This document shows positions 36,097-45,704 of a stretch of DNA of 64,000 bases, in pieces; within the stretch, counting starts at the first letter, position 1, and every line of letters begins with the position of its first letter. The stretch is from Seongchinamella unica (GTDB lineage Bacteria > Pseudomonadota > Gammaproteobacteria > Pseudomonadales > Halieaceae): the NCBI RefSeq assembly GCF_004354085.1, contig NZ_SMSE01000001.1, forward strand, positions 667,335-731,334, read 5' to 3'. Made by a program: the position numbers and the translations under genes. The notes under the pieces are model-generated. The model saw nothing but the letters and a program-made list of their open reading frames with translations. It searched no databases and was not told where the DNA came from.

Positions 36097-36768
36097 ATGG
36101 ATAAATTTGCCGCAATCTATGACCGGGCCTGCGAGCGCCAGGGCGGCGAGGCGGCCCTCGCCGGACTGATGCCGACAGTGCGCAGCCCCCGCGCCCTGGC
36201 CGCCAGCAAAAACGATCGCTGGCTGGCCCAGATGACCCGCTGCATCTTCCAGGCCGGCTTCGTCTGGCGGGTGGTGGACAACAAGTGGGACGACTTCGAG
36301 GATGTGTTTTTCGGCTTCCCGCCGGAGAAAATCCTGATGCTGAGCCCGGACCAGATCGATCGCTTCGCCCAGAACCCCCGCATTATCCGCAACCGGCAGA
36401 AGGTGCTCAGCATCCAGGCCAACGCCCGGTACATCCTCGAGGTGAGCAAGGAACACGGCAGCTTCGGCAAGTTCGTCAGCCGCTGGCCGGAGGACGATCT
36501 GATCGGGCTGTTCCAGCATATGAAAAAGGGCGGCAGCCGACTGGGTGGCATGAGCGGGCAGCGGGTACTGCGGAATATGGGCAAGGACACCTTTGTGGTG
36601 ACCGGCGACGTGGTCCGCTGTTTACGCCAGGCGGGTGTCGACATTTCGGACACCCCCAACACCCAGCGGGAGATGAAACTGGTACAGGCCGCATTCAACC
36701 AGTGGCACGCCGAGTCCGAACTCCCCTACAGTCACATCAGCAGGATAGGCGCCTGTTCGCTGGAGTAG
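36097..36768 (+). CDS. DNA-3-methyladenine glycosylase I-like protein
   Basis: A 223-residue protein resembling the Tag/TagI family of base-excision repair glycosylases, which remove 3-methyladenine from alkylated DNA. Family-like features are QMTRCIFQAGFVWRVVDNKWDDFEDVFFGF (about 48-77), IIRNRQKVLSIQANAR (about 106-121) and GMSGQRVLRNMGKDTFVVTGDVVRCL near 160. The C-terminal cysteine/histidine zinc site of E. coli Tag was not recognised. The ATG at 36097 gives the expected family start; an in-frame extension upstream is not supported. It appears to stand alone after the PQQ operon. Confidence 0.72.
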   Translation: MDKFAAIYDRACERQGGEAALAGLMPTVRSPRALAASKNDRWLAQMTRCIFQAGFVWRVVDNKWDDFEDVFFGFPPEKILMLSPDQIDRFAQNPRIIRNRQKVLSIQANARYILEVSKEHGSFGKFVSRWPEDDLIGLFQHMKKGGSRLGGMSGQRVLRNMGKDTFVVTGDVVRCLRQAGVDISDTPNTQREMKLVQAAFNQWHAESELPYSHISRIGACSLE

Positions 36769-37148
36769 AAAGCAAAGCGCGGATATCGGGCCCGCGATAA
36801 CAACAAAAGCCGCCAATATTCGTCAGGGCCCCAGCCCCCTGCCGGATTTGCTCGCCTAAAAACACTACCTGTATATGAAAAAGCGATATAAAAAATAACC
36901 TTACAGTTTCTACAGGTTTGCAAAATCTGTACTAAGTTTAGACACAAGAGCACCAAGGGCCGGGGAAGGCGTTAAAACAAACTGGAAAATCCGGTGCACT
37001 GCTTCCCCCGCCTGTGGCCAGCCCCATGTCGAGGCCACGGCTTTTCCGCATCCGCGGCGGTATTAGTTCGCCCCGACACCAGGCTGGAACGCTTCCTTGC
37101 CGCACCGGCAGTACTGCGGCCCGAATCCGGCACAAGAAGGGGTCTACC
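36769..37148. other. intergenic region upstream of the secreted PKD protein
   Basis: 380 bases with no supportable gene. The part at about 36855-36950 is clearly more AT-rich than its surroundings and probably contains the promoter of the next gene, but no convincing -35/-10 pair was picked. The rest is a GC-rich leader with several short inverted repeats and no recognised riboswitch. Confidence 0.4.
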
Positions 37149-40049
37149 ATGAAACCTGTCCTTCCCGTCCGCAACATACAGCTTCCCGCAAAACTGATCC
37201 TGATGACATTCCTGCTGGGAACGTCGCTCGCGCTGCGCTCCGACGTGGTGCTGGTGCCGGGCACGATCGCGGGCAATGTGAGAATCGGCGACGAGGTCAT
37301 CACTTTCCTGCGCATGCAGGCTTTCAACGCCGATGACAGCGCCCTGCAAACACTGTCGCCCAATGTGGTCACCGCTGCCTACAGCCTGACGGTCAACGTA
37401 CCCCAGGGCACGACCCCCACATACGACACACGGGTGCAGTTCGCCTACACCACTGACCCGGAACACCCACAGAACACGGATTATTTCATCTTTCCCTTCG
37501 TGGAGGTTACCGCGGTGGAAAGTGAAACGCAGACCGTGGACTTCATCCTTGACCAGCCGGGCTACATCAATGGCAACGTGGTACTCAATGGTGACGGTGA
37601 AATAGATTATTACTACATTTACGCCAATCCGACGGTCATCAACGGCTACAGCCACTATACCCTCCAGCGCGCCGACGACAGCGACAGAAACACGGTTCCC
37701 TTTGCCTTTCCGGTGTCCCCGGGTGAACTCAGGTGCTCAGGCTTCCTGTACCTGACTTCCGGTGCCCGCATCAACCTCCCCAACCAGGTCGTGACCGTCG
37801 CTGCCGGTGAAAGCCAGAGCTGCAACTACGAGGTCGACACGCCGGAAATTGGCAGCGTCGGAGGGGAGATCGAGTTCAGCGGCGAGGTGGCACCGAACAG
37901 GTTCTACGTTTACACCAACAGCCCCACGCGCCGCACCTGGATCGTTGATGACCCGAACAACCCCGAAAGCTATTCCCTCCCGGAGCTTTCCCTCGGCACC
38001 TACTACATGTACGCCTGGGCCTACCTCAATGATAACGACGACCAGTTCTCGTTCCCGGACCCGGCGTTCAGCCCCTCCCGCAGGCCGGTCATCGAGGCGG
38101 GAGACCTCGACACTGTGGACATCAGCGCCTGCCAGACCTACCTTAACGGCGACTTCATTGTCAGAGGCTCCGCATCGCCCGACGACCTGAGCACCAGCAC
38201 GCTCAGGTTCTTTGGCGCCGCCCCGGAGACCCAGTCCGGCCAGGGCATCGAGCGCCTGCTGACCGGCGACACCAGTTACGATGCGATTCTCAGCACCGGC
38301 GCCTGGCGTTCGAACTACTTCGATCTGCGCCTGATCCGGCCCGACAGTCACGAGGATGGGTATCTGAATACACGGCTCTACCTCTACGACGCCTCGGTGA
38401 TGCCACAGGAGAACCCGGTTACGTTTGCGCAGTGTGGCGCGACTGAAAACCGCAACTTCGACTACCGCTTCGGCAGCGTCACGGTGAACTTCACCATTGC
38501 CGGTGGTGGAACCATGAGCCAACCCCGTCTCCTGGGTGGCACCTGCACCGAGGCCGAAGAAGACGGCACGCCGCTGTACTCCTATTTCCTGCAGCAGGCC
38601 TTCTCCAACCAGGTCGACGTCGAGGTTGGCAGCGTCGCCATGCTCGCGCCCCAGGGTCTGTGCGAGGGGGTTGAGGCCTTCGCCCTGGTGGACGGTTCGC
38701 TGACCAGCTTCGGCACCTTCAACCTGGAGGTTGTGGGCGGTTCCGACGTGATCATCGATATCGGCGGCCCGCAGGTCGCAGTCACCAGCCCCGAGTCGGA
38801 GGCCTGCCTGGCCGGCGACGAAGTCACCGTCACCGGCACCGCCACCGACGATGTCGGCGTGGTGAGTGTGACCGTGAACGGGGAAATCGCCACCCTGGAC
38901 CCGGCGGGCGGCGAGGGCACCCTGTCCACCGACTTCAGTGCCACCATTCCCCTGGACCCCGGCCCCAACGAGATCGAAACCATCGCCACCGACACCTCCG
39001 ACAAGACCGGCAGTGACACCCGCACGGTTTACAACGACGGCGGCCCACCGGTCCTCGACTGGACCCCGGCGGATGGCGCAAGCACCTCCGAGAGCAGCAT
39101 CGAGGTCGCCGGTACCGTCAGCGACGACGTGGACGTGGCCAGCGTCACCGTCAATGGCGACCCGGTGGTGCTGGTGCCCACCGGTAACCCCGGAGAGTAC
39201 AGCTTCAGCACCGTGGTGGAACTCGAGGACGGGGAAAACATGATTACCGTGGTGGCCACCGACACCAGCAATTGCGGCGATCCAACAACGCAGGTGCGCA
39301 CGGTGACACTCTCGGATAACACCGGGCCGATGGTAGACGAGGTGCGGCTGCCGGCAGAACCGGCCGCGGTAGGTGCTGCCGCGGAGGCCGAGTGCCTGTT
39401 CAGCGACCCGGATAGCGGCGACAGCCACCATGCCGAATGGGACTGGGGTGACGGCACAACCAGCGCCGGTATAGTCGATGGCTACACCGCGACCGGCTCA
39501 CACCAGTACGCTGCGGCCGGGGCCTACACTGTCAGCTGCACCATCACCGATGCCGCCGGGGAAAGCGATACCGGCAGCGCGGCGCAGCCATTGCTTGTCT
39601 ACGACCCGAGCGGGCACCTCACCGGCGGCGGCTGGTTCCGCTCCCCCGAGGACGCCTACCCGCAGGACATGCGCCTGGAAGGCAGAAAAATCAACTTCGG
39701 CATGGTGTCGAAGTACCAGCGGGGCAATGGCCAGCTCACCGGTAACATCCAGTTCAACGGCCGGGTTTTCAACTTCCATTCCACCGCCCTGCACTGGATG
39801 ATCATCGATGGCAATTGGGCCCAGGTGGCTGGCACCGGCACCGTCGATCGCCAGGGCGAGTACGCCTTCCTGTTCACCGTCATCGACAGCGGCAAGAGCC
39901 GCGAACCGGATGCGGTTCGCATGAAGATCTGGGATCCGGCGGATCCGGGCAACCCCCTGTACGACAACCAGCCGGGTGAGCCCGACGACAGCAACCAGCT
40001 CACCGATCTGGGCGGCGGCAACCTGGTGATCCACACCCGGCGTCGCTGA
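37149..40049 (+). CDS. secreted multi-domain protein with Ig-like, PKD and post-COAP-1-like domains
   Basis: A 966-residue exported protein. After a signal peptide (about 1-29) come several beta-sandwich domains of unknown type. Two Ig-like repeats follow (VAVTSPESEACLAGDEVTVTGTATDDVGV and LDWTPADGASTSESSIEVAGTVSDDVDV), then a PKD domain (WDWGDGTTSAG...GSHQYAAAGAYTVSCTITD, about 790-840). A C-terminal domain begins at LTGGGWFRSPEDAY and has VSKYQRGNGQLTGN, FHSTALHWMI and RMKIWDPADPGN, which I recognise as the post-COAP-1 type domain. The role is probably an extracellular or surface protein. AAGGGG lies seven bases before the ATG. It precedes the T2SS operon and is a candidate substrate of that system. 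Confidence 0.75.
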   Translation: MKPVLPVRNIQLPAKLILMTFLLGTSLALRSDVVLVPGTIAGNVRIGDEVITFLRMQAFNADDSALQTLSPNVVTAAYSLTVNVPQGTTPTYDTRVQFAYTTDPEHPQNTDYFIFPFVEVTAVESETQTVDFILDQPGYINGNVVLNGDGEIDYYYIYANPTVINGYSHYTLQRADDSDRNTVPFAFPVSPGELRCSGFLYLTSGARINLPNQVVTVAAGESQSCNYEVDTPEIGSVGGEIEFSGEVAPNRFYVYTNSPTRRTWIVDDPNNPESYSLPELSLGTYYMYAWAYLNDNDDQFSFPDPAFSPSRRPVIEAGDLDTVDISACQTYLNGDFIVRGSASPDDLSTSTLRFFGAAPETQSGQGIERLLTGDTSYDAILSTGAWRSNYFDLRLIRPDSHEDGYLNTRLYLYDASVMPQENPVTFAQCGATENRNFDYRFGSVTVNFTIAGGGTMSQPRLLGGTCTEAEEDGTPLYSYFLQQAFSNQVDVEVGSVAMLAPQGLCEGVEAFALVDGSLTSFGTFNLEVVGGSDVIIDIGGPQVAVTSPESEACLAGDEVTVTGTATDDVGVVSVTVNGEIATLDPAGGEGTLSTDFSATIPLDPGPNEIETIATDTSDKTGSDTRTVYNDGGPPVLDWTPADGASTSESSIEVAGTVSDDVDVASVTVNGDPVVLVPTGNPGEYSFSTVVELEDGENMITVVATDTSNCGDPTTQVRTVTLSDNTGPMVDEVRLPAEPAAVGAAAEAECLFSDPDSGDSHHAEWDWGDGTTSAGIVDGYTATGSHQYAAAGAYTVSCTITDAAGESDTGSAAQPLLVYDPSGHLTGGGWFRSPEDAYPQDMRLEGRKINFGMVSKYQRGNGQLTGNIQFNGRVFNFHSTALHWMIIDGNWAQVAGTGTVDRQGEYAFLFTVIDSGKSREPDAVRMKIWDPADPGNPLYDNQPGEPDDSNQLTDLGGGNLVIHTRRR

Positions 40050-40054
40050 GCAAA

Positions 40055-40116
40055 CCCGGGGGACCACCCCCGGGGGATGTCAACGCGCACCGGCCCGAAA
40101 CCGGGCTGCGGTGCGC
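40055..40116 (+). terminator. two consecutive GC-rich hairpins before the T2SS operon
   Basis: Hairpin one has CCCGGGGG (40055-40062) pairing with CCCCCGGG (40067-40074). Hairpin two has GCGCACCG (40085-40092) pairing with CGGTGCGC (40109-40116) and an inner GCCCG/CGGGC stem. Neither has a real T-tract, so they may attenuate or protect mRNA rather than end transcription cleanly. Confidence 0.45.
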
Positions 40117-40180
40117 CGCTTGACGCTTCTTGTTTATGGTCAATACTTCCCATAGACCAATTGAGCATAAGCAGGCGTTG

Positions 40181-41911
40181 ATGCAATCTGACACGATTAA
40201 AGAAGATTCACCCCCGTTCGACGAAGATGCCTTCGAGAAAGCGCTGAAAAAACAGCTTATGGCAGCCAATGCGGTCAAGGAAATGGACTTCGCCCGCGCC
40301 CGGCGGGTGCACGCGGAGCAGATCGAGCCCGAATCACTGCCCTCCCTGCTGTGCCGGCTGGGCATGGTGTCGGAGAAGGCCATGGCCGAGGCCCTGGCCG
40401 CCACCCTGGACCTGGAGCTGGTCAAGGCCACCGATTTCCCCGAGGACAACGCCGCCGGCGAGGCGATCTCCCCGCGCTTCCTCATCGACCAGGTCATCCT
40501 GCCCCTGGAGCGCGACAACGGTAACCTGAAACTGGCGATGGCGGACCCAACCCAGGCCTTTGCGATTCGCGCGGTGGCGATGGCCAGCGGCGCCCGGGTC
40601 ACGCCCTGCGTGGCAGTGCGCGCAGACCTGCAGCAGGCGCTGCAGCACCTGTACGGGCAGCAGGGTTCAGCGGACGAGGCCACGGGCACCGACCTGGATA
40701 ACATTTCCGACCAGGATGTGGAAAAGCTGCGGGACCTGGCCAGCGAGGCGCCGGTGATACGGCTGGTGAACCAGATGATCCAGCGCGCCGTGGACTACCG
40801 CGCTTCCGACATCCACATCGAGCCCTTCGAAACCCAACTGAAGATTCGCAGCCGGGTGGACGGCGTACTGCGCGACGACTCCTCGCCGGCGCTGAACATG
40901 GCACCGGCCATCATCTCCCGGGTAAAGATCATGGCGGGCCTGGACATCGCCGAGCGACGCCTGCCCCAGGACGGGCGCATCAATGTACGCGTACACGGCG
41001 ACGAACTGGATATTCGCGTTTCCACCATGCCGACCATGTTCGGTGAAAGCGTGGTGATGCGCCTGTTGCACCGCGAGGCGGTGTCCCTGGACTTCGACAG
41101 CCTGGGCTTCAGTGAGCACCAGAAGAAACAGATGCAGGATGCCCTGGCCATGCCCCACGGCATGGTGGTGGTCACCGGACCCACCGGCAGCGGCAAGACC
41201 ACCACCCTGTACACCGCCCTGCACGCCCTCAATACCGAGGAACGCAAGGTGATCACCGTGGAAGACCCGGTGGAGTACAACCTCGAGGGCATCAACCAGA
41301 CCCAGGTCAATCCCGCCATCGGCCTCACCTTCGCCGGCACCCTGCGCTCCATTGTGCGCCAGGACCCGGACGTGATCATGGTGGGCGAGATGCGCGACCT
41401 GGAAACCGCCAAGATCTGCGTGCAATCGGCGCTGACCGGCCACCTGGTGCTCTCCACCCTGCACACCAACGACGCCGCCAGCAGTATTACCCGCCTGCTG
41501 GAAATGGGCGTGGAGGACTACCTGCTCAACTCCACGGTGAATATGGCCATGGCCCAGCGCCTGGTGCGCCTGCTGTGCCACGAGTGCCGGCAGGCCTACA
41601 CGCCCAGTGACGGCCAGATGCGCGAGTTTGAGCTCAATCGCTATGCTCCGCGGGACCTGGTGCAGCTGTACCACCCTAAAGGCTGCGAGTCCTGCTCGGG
41701 CACCGGCTACCGCGGCCGAATCGCCATTGTCGAAATGCTGCAGATCAGCGAGACCATTCGTGAGCTGGTGCTGCAGCATGCCGGCGCCGGCAAGATCGAG
41801 CGCGCCGCCCGCGACGACGGCATGCTCACCATGTTCGAGGACGGCTGCATGAAAGCCGTACAGGGCCTCACCACCATAGAGGAAGTGGTGCGGGTAACCC
41901 AGGAAAACTGA
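40181..41911 (+). CDS. gspE: type II secretion ATPase GspE
   Basis: A 576-residue cytoplasmic assembly ATPase of the type II secretion system. It has an N1/N2 domain (about 30-160) with an MshE-like fold, then the ATPase core with the Walker A loop GPTGSGKTTT (333-342), an Asp box (KVITVEDPVEYNLEGINQTQ), a Walker B region (DVIMVGEMRDLETA) and a His box (LSTLHTNDAAS). A four-cysteine zinc finger follows (LLCHEC...GCESCSG). The ATG at 40181 has AGG six bases upstream. ATG 40136 and TTG 40130 are in-frame alternatives with poorer context. It is the first gene of a ten-gene operon and is followed by gspF after one base. Confidence 0.93.
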   Translation: MQSDTIKEDSPPFDEDAFEKALKKQLMAANAVKEMDFARARRVHAEQIEPESLPSLLCRLGMVSEKAMAEALAATLDLELVKATDFPEDNAAGEAISPRFLIDQVILPLERDNGNLKLAMADPTQAFAIRAVAMASGARVTPCVAVRADLQQALQHLYGQQGSADEATGTDLDNISDQDVEKLRDLASEAPVIRLVNQMIQRAVDYRASDIHIEPFETQLKIRSRVDGVLRDDSSPALNMAPAIISRVKIMAGLDIAERRLPQDGRINVRVHGDELDIRVSTMPTMFGESVVMRLLHREAVSLDFDSLGFSEHQKKQMQDALAMPHGMVVVTGPTGSGKTTTLYTALHALNTEERKVITVEDPVEYNLEGINQTQVNPAIGLTFAGTLRSIVRQDPDVIMVGEMRDLETAKICVQSALTGHLVLSTLHTNDAASSITRLLEMGVEDYLLNSTVNMAMAQRLVRLLCHECRQAYTPSDGQMREFELNRYAPRDLVQLYHPKGCESCSGTGYRGRIAIVEMLQISETIRELVLQHAGAGKIERAARDDGMLTMFEDGCMKAVQGLTTIEEVVRVTQEN

Positions 41912-41912
41912 C

Positions 41913-43133
41913 ATGGCCGTGTTCAGCTACCAGGCGGTGACGCCCCAGGGAGAGACCCGCTCCGGCACCATTACCGCGAGCTCCGAGCAGGAGGCGGTGG
42001 CGCGCATCCAGACCATGGGGCTGATGGTGATGAACGTGGCCAGCGGCCCCGCGGCCGGGGCCGCCAACGAGTCCCGCCTGGGCTTTGCTACCCGCAAATC
42101 ACTCAAGCATGCCGACATCGTCGACCTTACCCGCCAGCTGGCGGTGCTGATCGGCGCCGGCCTGCCCCTGGACCGCGCCCTGGAGATCATTCACTCCGTA
42201 TCCCGGCTGCCGCCGCTGGTGGAGCTGGTGACCCGGATTCAGGAAGCGGTGCGCGGCGGCGACGCGCTGTCGAAAGCCCTGGCGGAATTCCCCGAACACT
42301 TTTCCGATTTTTACATCAACTTCGTGCGCTCGGCGGAATATTCCGGCGATATGGCAGCCAGCCTGCAGGACCTGTCCGACCACCTGGAGAAAGCCCAGGC
42401 GCTGAAAGAGCAACTGAAGTCGGCCCTGGTGTACCCCGTTATCCTGGTGATGGTCACGGCGGCCTCGCTGGCGGTGATCTTCATTTACGTGCTGCCGGAA
42501 TTTGCGGAAATGTTCGCCGACATGGACGCCGACCTGCCCGCCTCCACCGCCTTCATCCTCGGCACCGCCGAATTTTTCAGCCAGTATGCCTGGCTGTTCT
42601 TCGCCCTGCTGATCGCGCTGCTCCTCTATATAAGAAGCAAGAGCCAGGATGAGGCCTGGCGCCTGGGCTGGGACACCCGGGTGCTGTCGCTGCCGCTGGT
42701 GGGCGACCTGGTGGCCAAGGTGGAGATGGCCAGACTCAGCCGCAGCCTGGGCACCCTGCTGCGCGGCGGCGTGCCGCTGCTCACCGCCCTGGGTATCGCC
42801 CGTGAAAGCCTGCAGAACCGCCTGCTGGCCCAGCGCCTGGCCGAGGCCACCGCCAGCCTGCAGGAGGGCGCCGGCCTGGCCGAGCCGCTGATGGCCACCG
42901 GGGTGTTCCCGGAGTTCGCCCTGCAGATGATCCAGGTGGGCGAGGAAACCGGCAAACTGGACCAGATGCTGCTGAAGGTGGCCGACATCTACGACGCCGA
43001 GGTGGCCACCGCCACCCAGCGCATGCTGTCGGTGCTGGAACCGGTGATGATCCTGGGCCTCGCCGTGGTGATCGGGGGGATCGTGATTTCGATCCTGAGT
43101 GCGATCATGGGCATCAACCAGATGCCGGTTTAG
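41913..43133 (+). CDS. gspF: type II secretion inner-membrane platform protein GspF
   Basis: A 406-residue polytopic membrane protein with the two duplicated GspF/PilC cytoplasmic domains (about 70-190 and 270-390). Each has the family pattern: LTRQLAVLIGAGLPLDRALEII and MARLSRSLGTLLRGGVPLLTALGIA, and MIQVGEETGKLDQML in the second. Three membrane helices lie at about 170-195, 220-235 and 375-400. It forms the platform on which GspE acts to assemble the pseudopilus. Codon use here is very GC-rich, as in gspE. Confidence 0.95.
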   Translation: MAVFSYQAVTPQGETRSGTITASSEQEAVARIQTMGLMVMNVASGPAAGAANESRLGFATRKSLKHADIVDLTRQLAVLIGAGLPLDRALEIIHSVSRLPPLVELVTRIQEAVRGGDALSKALAEFPEHFSDFYINFVRSAEYSGDMAASLQDLSDHLEKAQALKEQLKSALVYPVILVMVTAASLAVIFIYVLPEFAEMFADMDADLPASTAFILGTAEFFSQYAWLFFALLIALLLYIRSKSQDEAWRLGWDTRVLSLPLVGDLVAKVEMARLSRSLGTLLRGGVPLLTALGIARESLQNRLLAQRLAEATASLQEGAGLAEPLMATGVFPEFALQMIQVGEETGKLDQMLLKVADIYDAEVATATQRMLSVLEPVMILGLAVVIGGIVISILSAIMGINQMPV

Positions 43134-43143
43134 GAACCGGGTA

Positions 43144-43641
43144 ATGGTGTCTCGAAAGCGTGGGCACAGGGCGATGGCCGCCGGCTTCAGTCTCATGGAG
43201 CTGCTGGTGGTGATTGCTATTCTGGGGTTGGTGGCGGGAGTGACCGCAGCGCGCCTATCCGACCCCAATCAATCGACCAGCCTGAAAGCGGAAAGCCGCA
43301 AGTTGATCACCCACCTGAGAGCCACCCGTTCAAAGGCCCTGGGCGAGAGTCGCATCTATACTGTTGAGTCAGCCGAGGATGGCAGTGGCTATGCGATCAG
43401 GCCGGGTGAGGAGGACATAAAACTGCCGCAAGGTATCGAGCTCTCACTACAAGCCGGAGCGGGCAGCGCAAAAACTATAGGCACCCGACCGTCGATTCGA
43501 TTTTTCCCCGACGGCAGTGCAAGCGGCGGGGTGATCACACTCAGAGGTCTGGCTGGTCAGCGCAAGGTGGCAGTCAACTGGATGACCGGGGAGGTGGCAC
43601 AGGCTGCAAGTGAGGAGGCCATCAATGCACCGGCATCCTGA
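43144..43641 (+). CDS. gspH: minor pseudopilin GspH
   Basis: A 165-residue prepilin-like protein. A short basic leader ends at AAG, followed by FSLMELLVVIAILGLVAGV, with Phe+1 and the conserved Glu5 for prepilin peptidase processing. The C-terminal RFFPDGSASGGVITL segment is typical of GspH/FimT rather than the major pseudopilin GspG. It starts 10 bases after gspF, where gspG would normally lie. From this gene on the codon use looks less GC-rich than in gspE/gspF. The gene overlaps gspI by 17 bases. Confidence 0.85.
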   Translation: MVSRKRGHRAMAAGFSLMELLVVIAILGLVAGVTAARLSDPNQSTSLKAESRKLITHLRATRSKALGESRIYTVESAEDGSGYAIRPGEEDIKLPQGIELSLQAGAGSAKTIGTRPSIRFFPDGSASGGVITLRGLAGQRKVAVNWMTGEVAQAASEEAINAPAS

Positions 43642-44044
43642 CAGGGCTAGGGGTTTTACTCTGCTCGAGGTTGTGGTGACACTCGCCGTTCTAAGCATAT
43701 CCCTCACGGTGCTCTATCAGGTGTTTTCCTCGGTGGCACGGGGTACCCGGCTGTCTGCCGATTATTATCGGGCGCTGCAGATCGCTGAGACGCAGATGGC
43801 ACTGCTGTCAGCCCGCATCGGTACCCAAGGTGGCAGAAGCGGAACGGTGGACGATCTCTATCACTGGAAAACCAGGGTGCAGCATTACAGGCCACCTGCG
43901 GACAGCCCACTCGCCGGTGATCGCCTTGTCAGCGCAGCTGAGCTGGGTCAGCAATCCTATCTCCTGACGGTCACCGTGAGCTGGGGGCAGGCGACCGATC
44001 GAGATCTTGAGCTCCAGACCATCCGGTTGGAGGATGAACCGTGA
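43625..44044 (+). CDS. gspI: minor pseudopilin GspI
   Basis: A 139-residue pseudopilin. The leader MHRHPDRARG is followed by FTLLEVVVTLAVLSISLTVL, with Glu5 present. The following ALQIAETQMALLSAR segment is typical of GspI, which forms the pseudopilus tip with GspJ and GspK. GGAGG lies seven bases before the ATG at 43625; an in-frame GTG at 43610 is less likely. Its stop overlaps the gspJ start (GTGA). Confidence 0.85.
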   Translation: MHRHPDRARGFTLLEVVVTLAVLSISLTVLYQVFSSVARGTRLSADYYRALQIAETQMALLSARIGTQGGRSGTVDDLYHWKTRVQHYRPPADSPLAGDRLVSAAELGQQSYLLTVTVSWGQATDRDLELQTIRLEDEP

Positions 44045-44748
44045 TCCGCCGCAATTCCCTCGCGAGTTGTTCCGAAGCCCGCGGTTTTACCCTGGTGGAA
44101 CTGCAGGTCGCCCTGCTGCTGATGACATTGATCGCCGTGCTCCTTGCGGGTGCGCTGCGGGCGACGGTGAACGCCTGGGACCGATCCACGGAACACCAGG
44201 ACGTGGCCGAACACAACTTCATGGTGGACCAGTTTTTACGCCGCATTCTTTCGAGCATGCGTTTCACGCACTTCCAATATGTCACCAAAGGGCGCAGAGT
44301 CTCCTTCATGGGTACCGGGCAAGCCATATATTTTGTCGCGCCCTATCCTGCGTTCGTAAACGACGGCGGGCTGTATTGGTGGACTCTCAGGAACCGGGTT
44401 GGAACGGATTCGGCGCGAGAGGGCCTGGTACTCGAGTATCTGCCGTATGACAGTGATCAGGTCGTTGATTACGATCCGGTTGCCGGCCTCATTATCGAGG
44501 ACGCCACACCGGAAACCCTGATGGTAGACGAGTCTCTGCGGCTACTCAATGTCGAGTATTATGCCGAGGAGAATGACCAGGATATCGGCGGCTGGCGAAA
44601 AGACTGGGAGCCGGGCAACTGGCCTCCGCGGGTGATGCGCTTGCTATTGGCCGAGACCGATTCCCGGGGCGAGGAAATTAACCAGTCCGAACTGGCCGTC
44701 AGCCCCCGGTTCTATTTCCAGCAGTTGCGTTTTGAGGGAGTACAGTGA
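44041..44748 (+). CDS. gspJ: minor pseudopilin GspJ
   Basis: A 235-residue pseudopilin starting with GTG at 44041, overlapping the gspI stop. A leader ending ARG precedes FTLVELQVALLLMTLIAVLL, with Glu5 conserved. The globular part contains LRRILSSMRF and the late RFYFQQLRFEG strand. GspJ binds GspI and GspK at the pseudopilus tip. The placement in the H-I-J-K order supports the assignment. Confidence 0.85.
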   Translation: MIRRNSLASCSEARGFTLVELQVALLLMTLIAVLLAGALRATVNAWDRSTEHQDVAEHNFMVDQFLRRILSSMRFTHFQYVTKGRRVSFMGTGQAIYFVAPYPAFVNDGGLYWWTLRNRVGTDSAREGLVLEYLPYDSDQVVDYDPVAGLIIEDATPETLMVDESLRLLNVEYYAEENDQDIGGWRKDWEPGNWPPRVMRLLLAETDSRGEEINQSELAVSPRFYFQQLRFEGVQ

Positions 44749-44749
44749 C

Positions 44750-45694
44750 GTGAACAGGGGATCGCCACGTGGCTTCGCCCTCATCTCAGCCCTGTGGCTG
44801 CTGGTGCTGATGTCTGTCATTGCCAGCGCCCTGGCATGGTCTAATCGCATGTCAGTGCAGGGTATGGCTGCTCTGGTCGGCGGCGCACAGGCGAGATATC
44901 TCGCGGAAGGGGCGGTACAGCTCGTTTTCGCCAACCTGTTGGAAATCAGCCCCACCGACCGGCTACTGGCAGACGGGGAGATACTCAGGCTGGAACTCCC
45001 CGGGGGCCAGGTCGTCCTGGAAGTAACTGACGAAAGTGGCAAGGTCGATATCAACCAGTCTGAACAATCGATGCTGGCGCGCTTGTTATACAGCCTCGAT
45101 GTTGACCCCTCTCTCGCCGACGCCCTCGCAGACGCGATTGTCGATTTCAGGGACCCGGACAGCCTCAGGCACCTGAACGGGGCTGAGGATGACGATTACG
45201 CGTCGGCAGGATTGCCCTGGGACGCCAAGGACGCCGATTTCACCGATATCGGAGAGCTCCGCAAGGTGCTCGGGATGGACGAGGTGATCTTCGAGAAGCT
45301 GCGCCCCCACGTTACCCTCTATTCGCGCCAGCGCGGTGTGAATCCTGAAGTAGCCGCCCTACCGGTGCTAATGGCGATATCCAACGAGTCCGTTTTCAGC
45401 CTGGAGGACTATATCGAGCAGCGACGGCGCAATCATGCCGACGGCCTGCCGCCCCCGGATCCACCCGCCGTCGATCGCCGCTTCCTGACGCGGGCCAGAG
45501 GCGTCACCTATAATCTGAAGGCATTAGGACGGACAGCGCGTGGACAGTACGGCGGCCTTACTACCACAATCCGCTTGCGACGTTCCCGCTCCACTGCCCT
45601 GATCCAGACACTGGAGTGGTCGCCCTATCTGCACAGAGGTGCCGGACAGGATCCGCTCAAAATGGTGTTTGATACCGGGTATCGCGAGGGCTAG
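44750..45694 (+). CDS. gspK: minor pseudopilin GspK
   Basis: A 314-residue protein with the GspK-type N-terminus: leader MNRGSPRG, then FALISALWLLVLMSVIASALAW, which lacks Glu5, as is normal for GspK. The large domain has DESGKVDINQ and ADAIVDFRDPDS, parts of the alpha-helical insert that caps the pseudopilus and binds calcium. The chosen start is GTG at 44750, with AGGGAG nine bases upstream. A TTG at 44732 in frame would extend it into gspJ. Confidence 0.85.
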   Translation: MNRGSPRGFALISALWLLVLMSVIASALAWSNRMSVQGMAALVGGAQARYLAEGAVQLVFANLLEISPTDRLLADGEILRLELPGGQVVLEVTDESGKVDINQSEQSMLARLLYSLDVDPSLADALADAIVDFRDPDSLRHLNGAEDDDYASAGLPWDAKDADFTDIGELRKVLGMDEVIFEKLRPHVTLYSRQRGVNPEVAALPVLMAISNESVFSLEDYIEQRRRNHADGLPPPDPPAVDRRFLTRARGVTYNLKALGRTARGQYGGLTTTIRLRRSRSTALIQTLEWSPYLHRGAGQDPLKMVFDTGYREG

Positions 45695-45704
45695 CTGGGG
45701 ATTT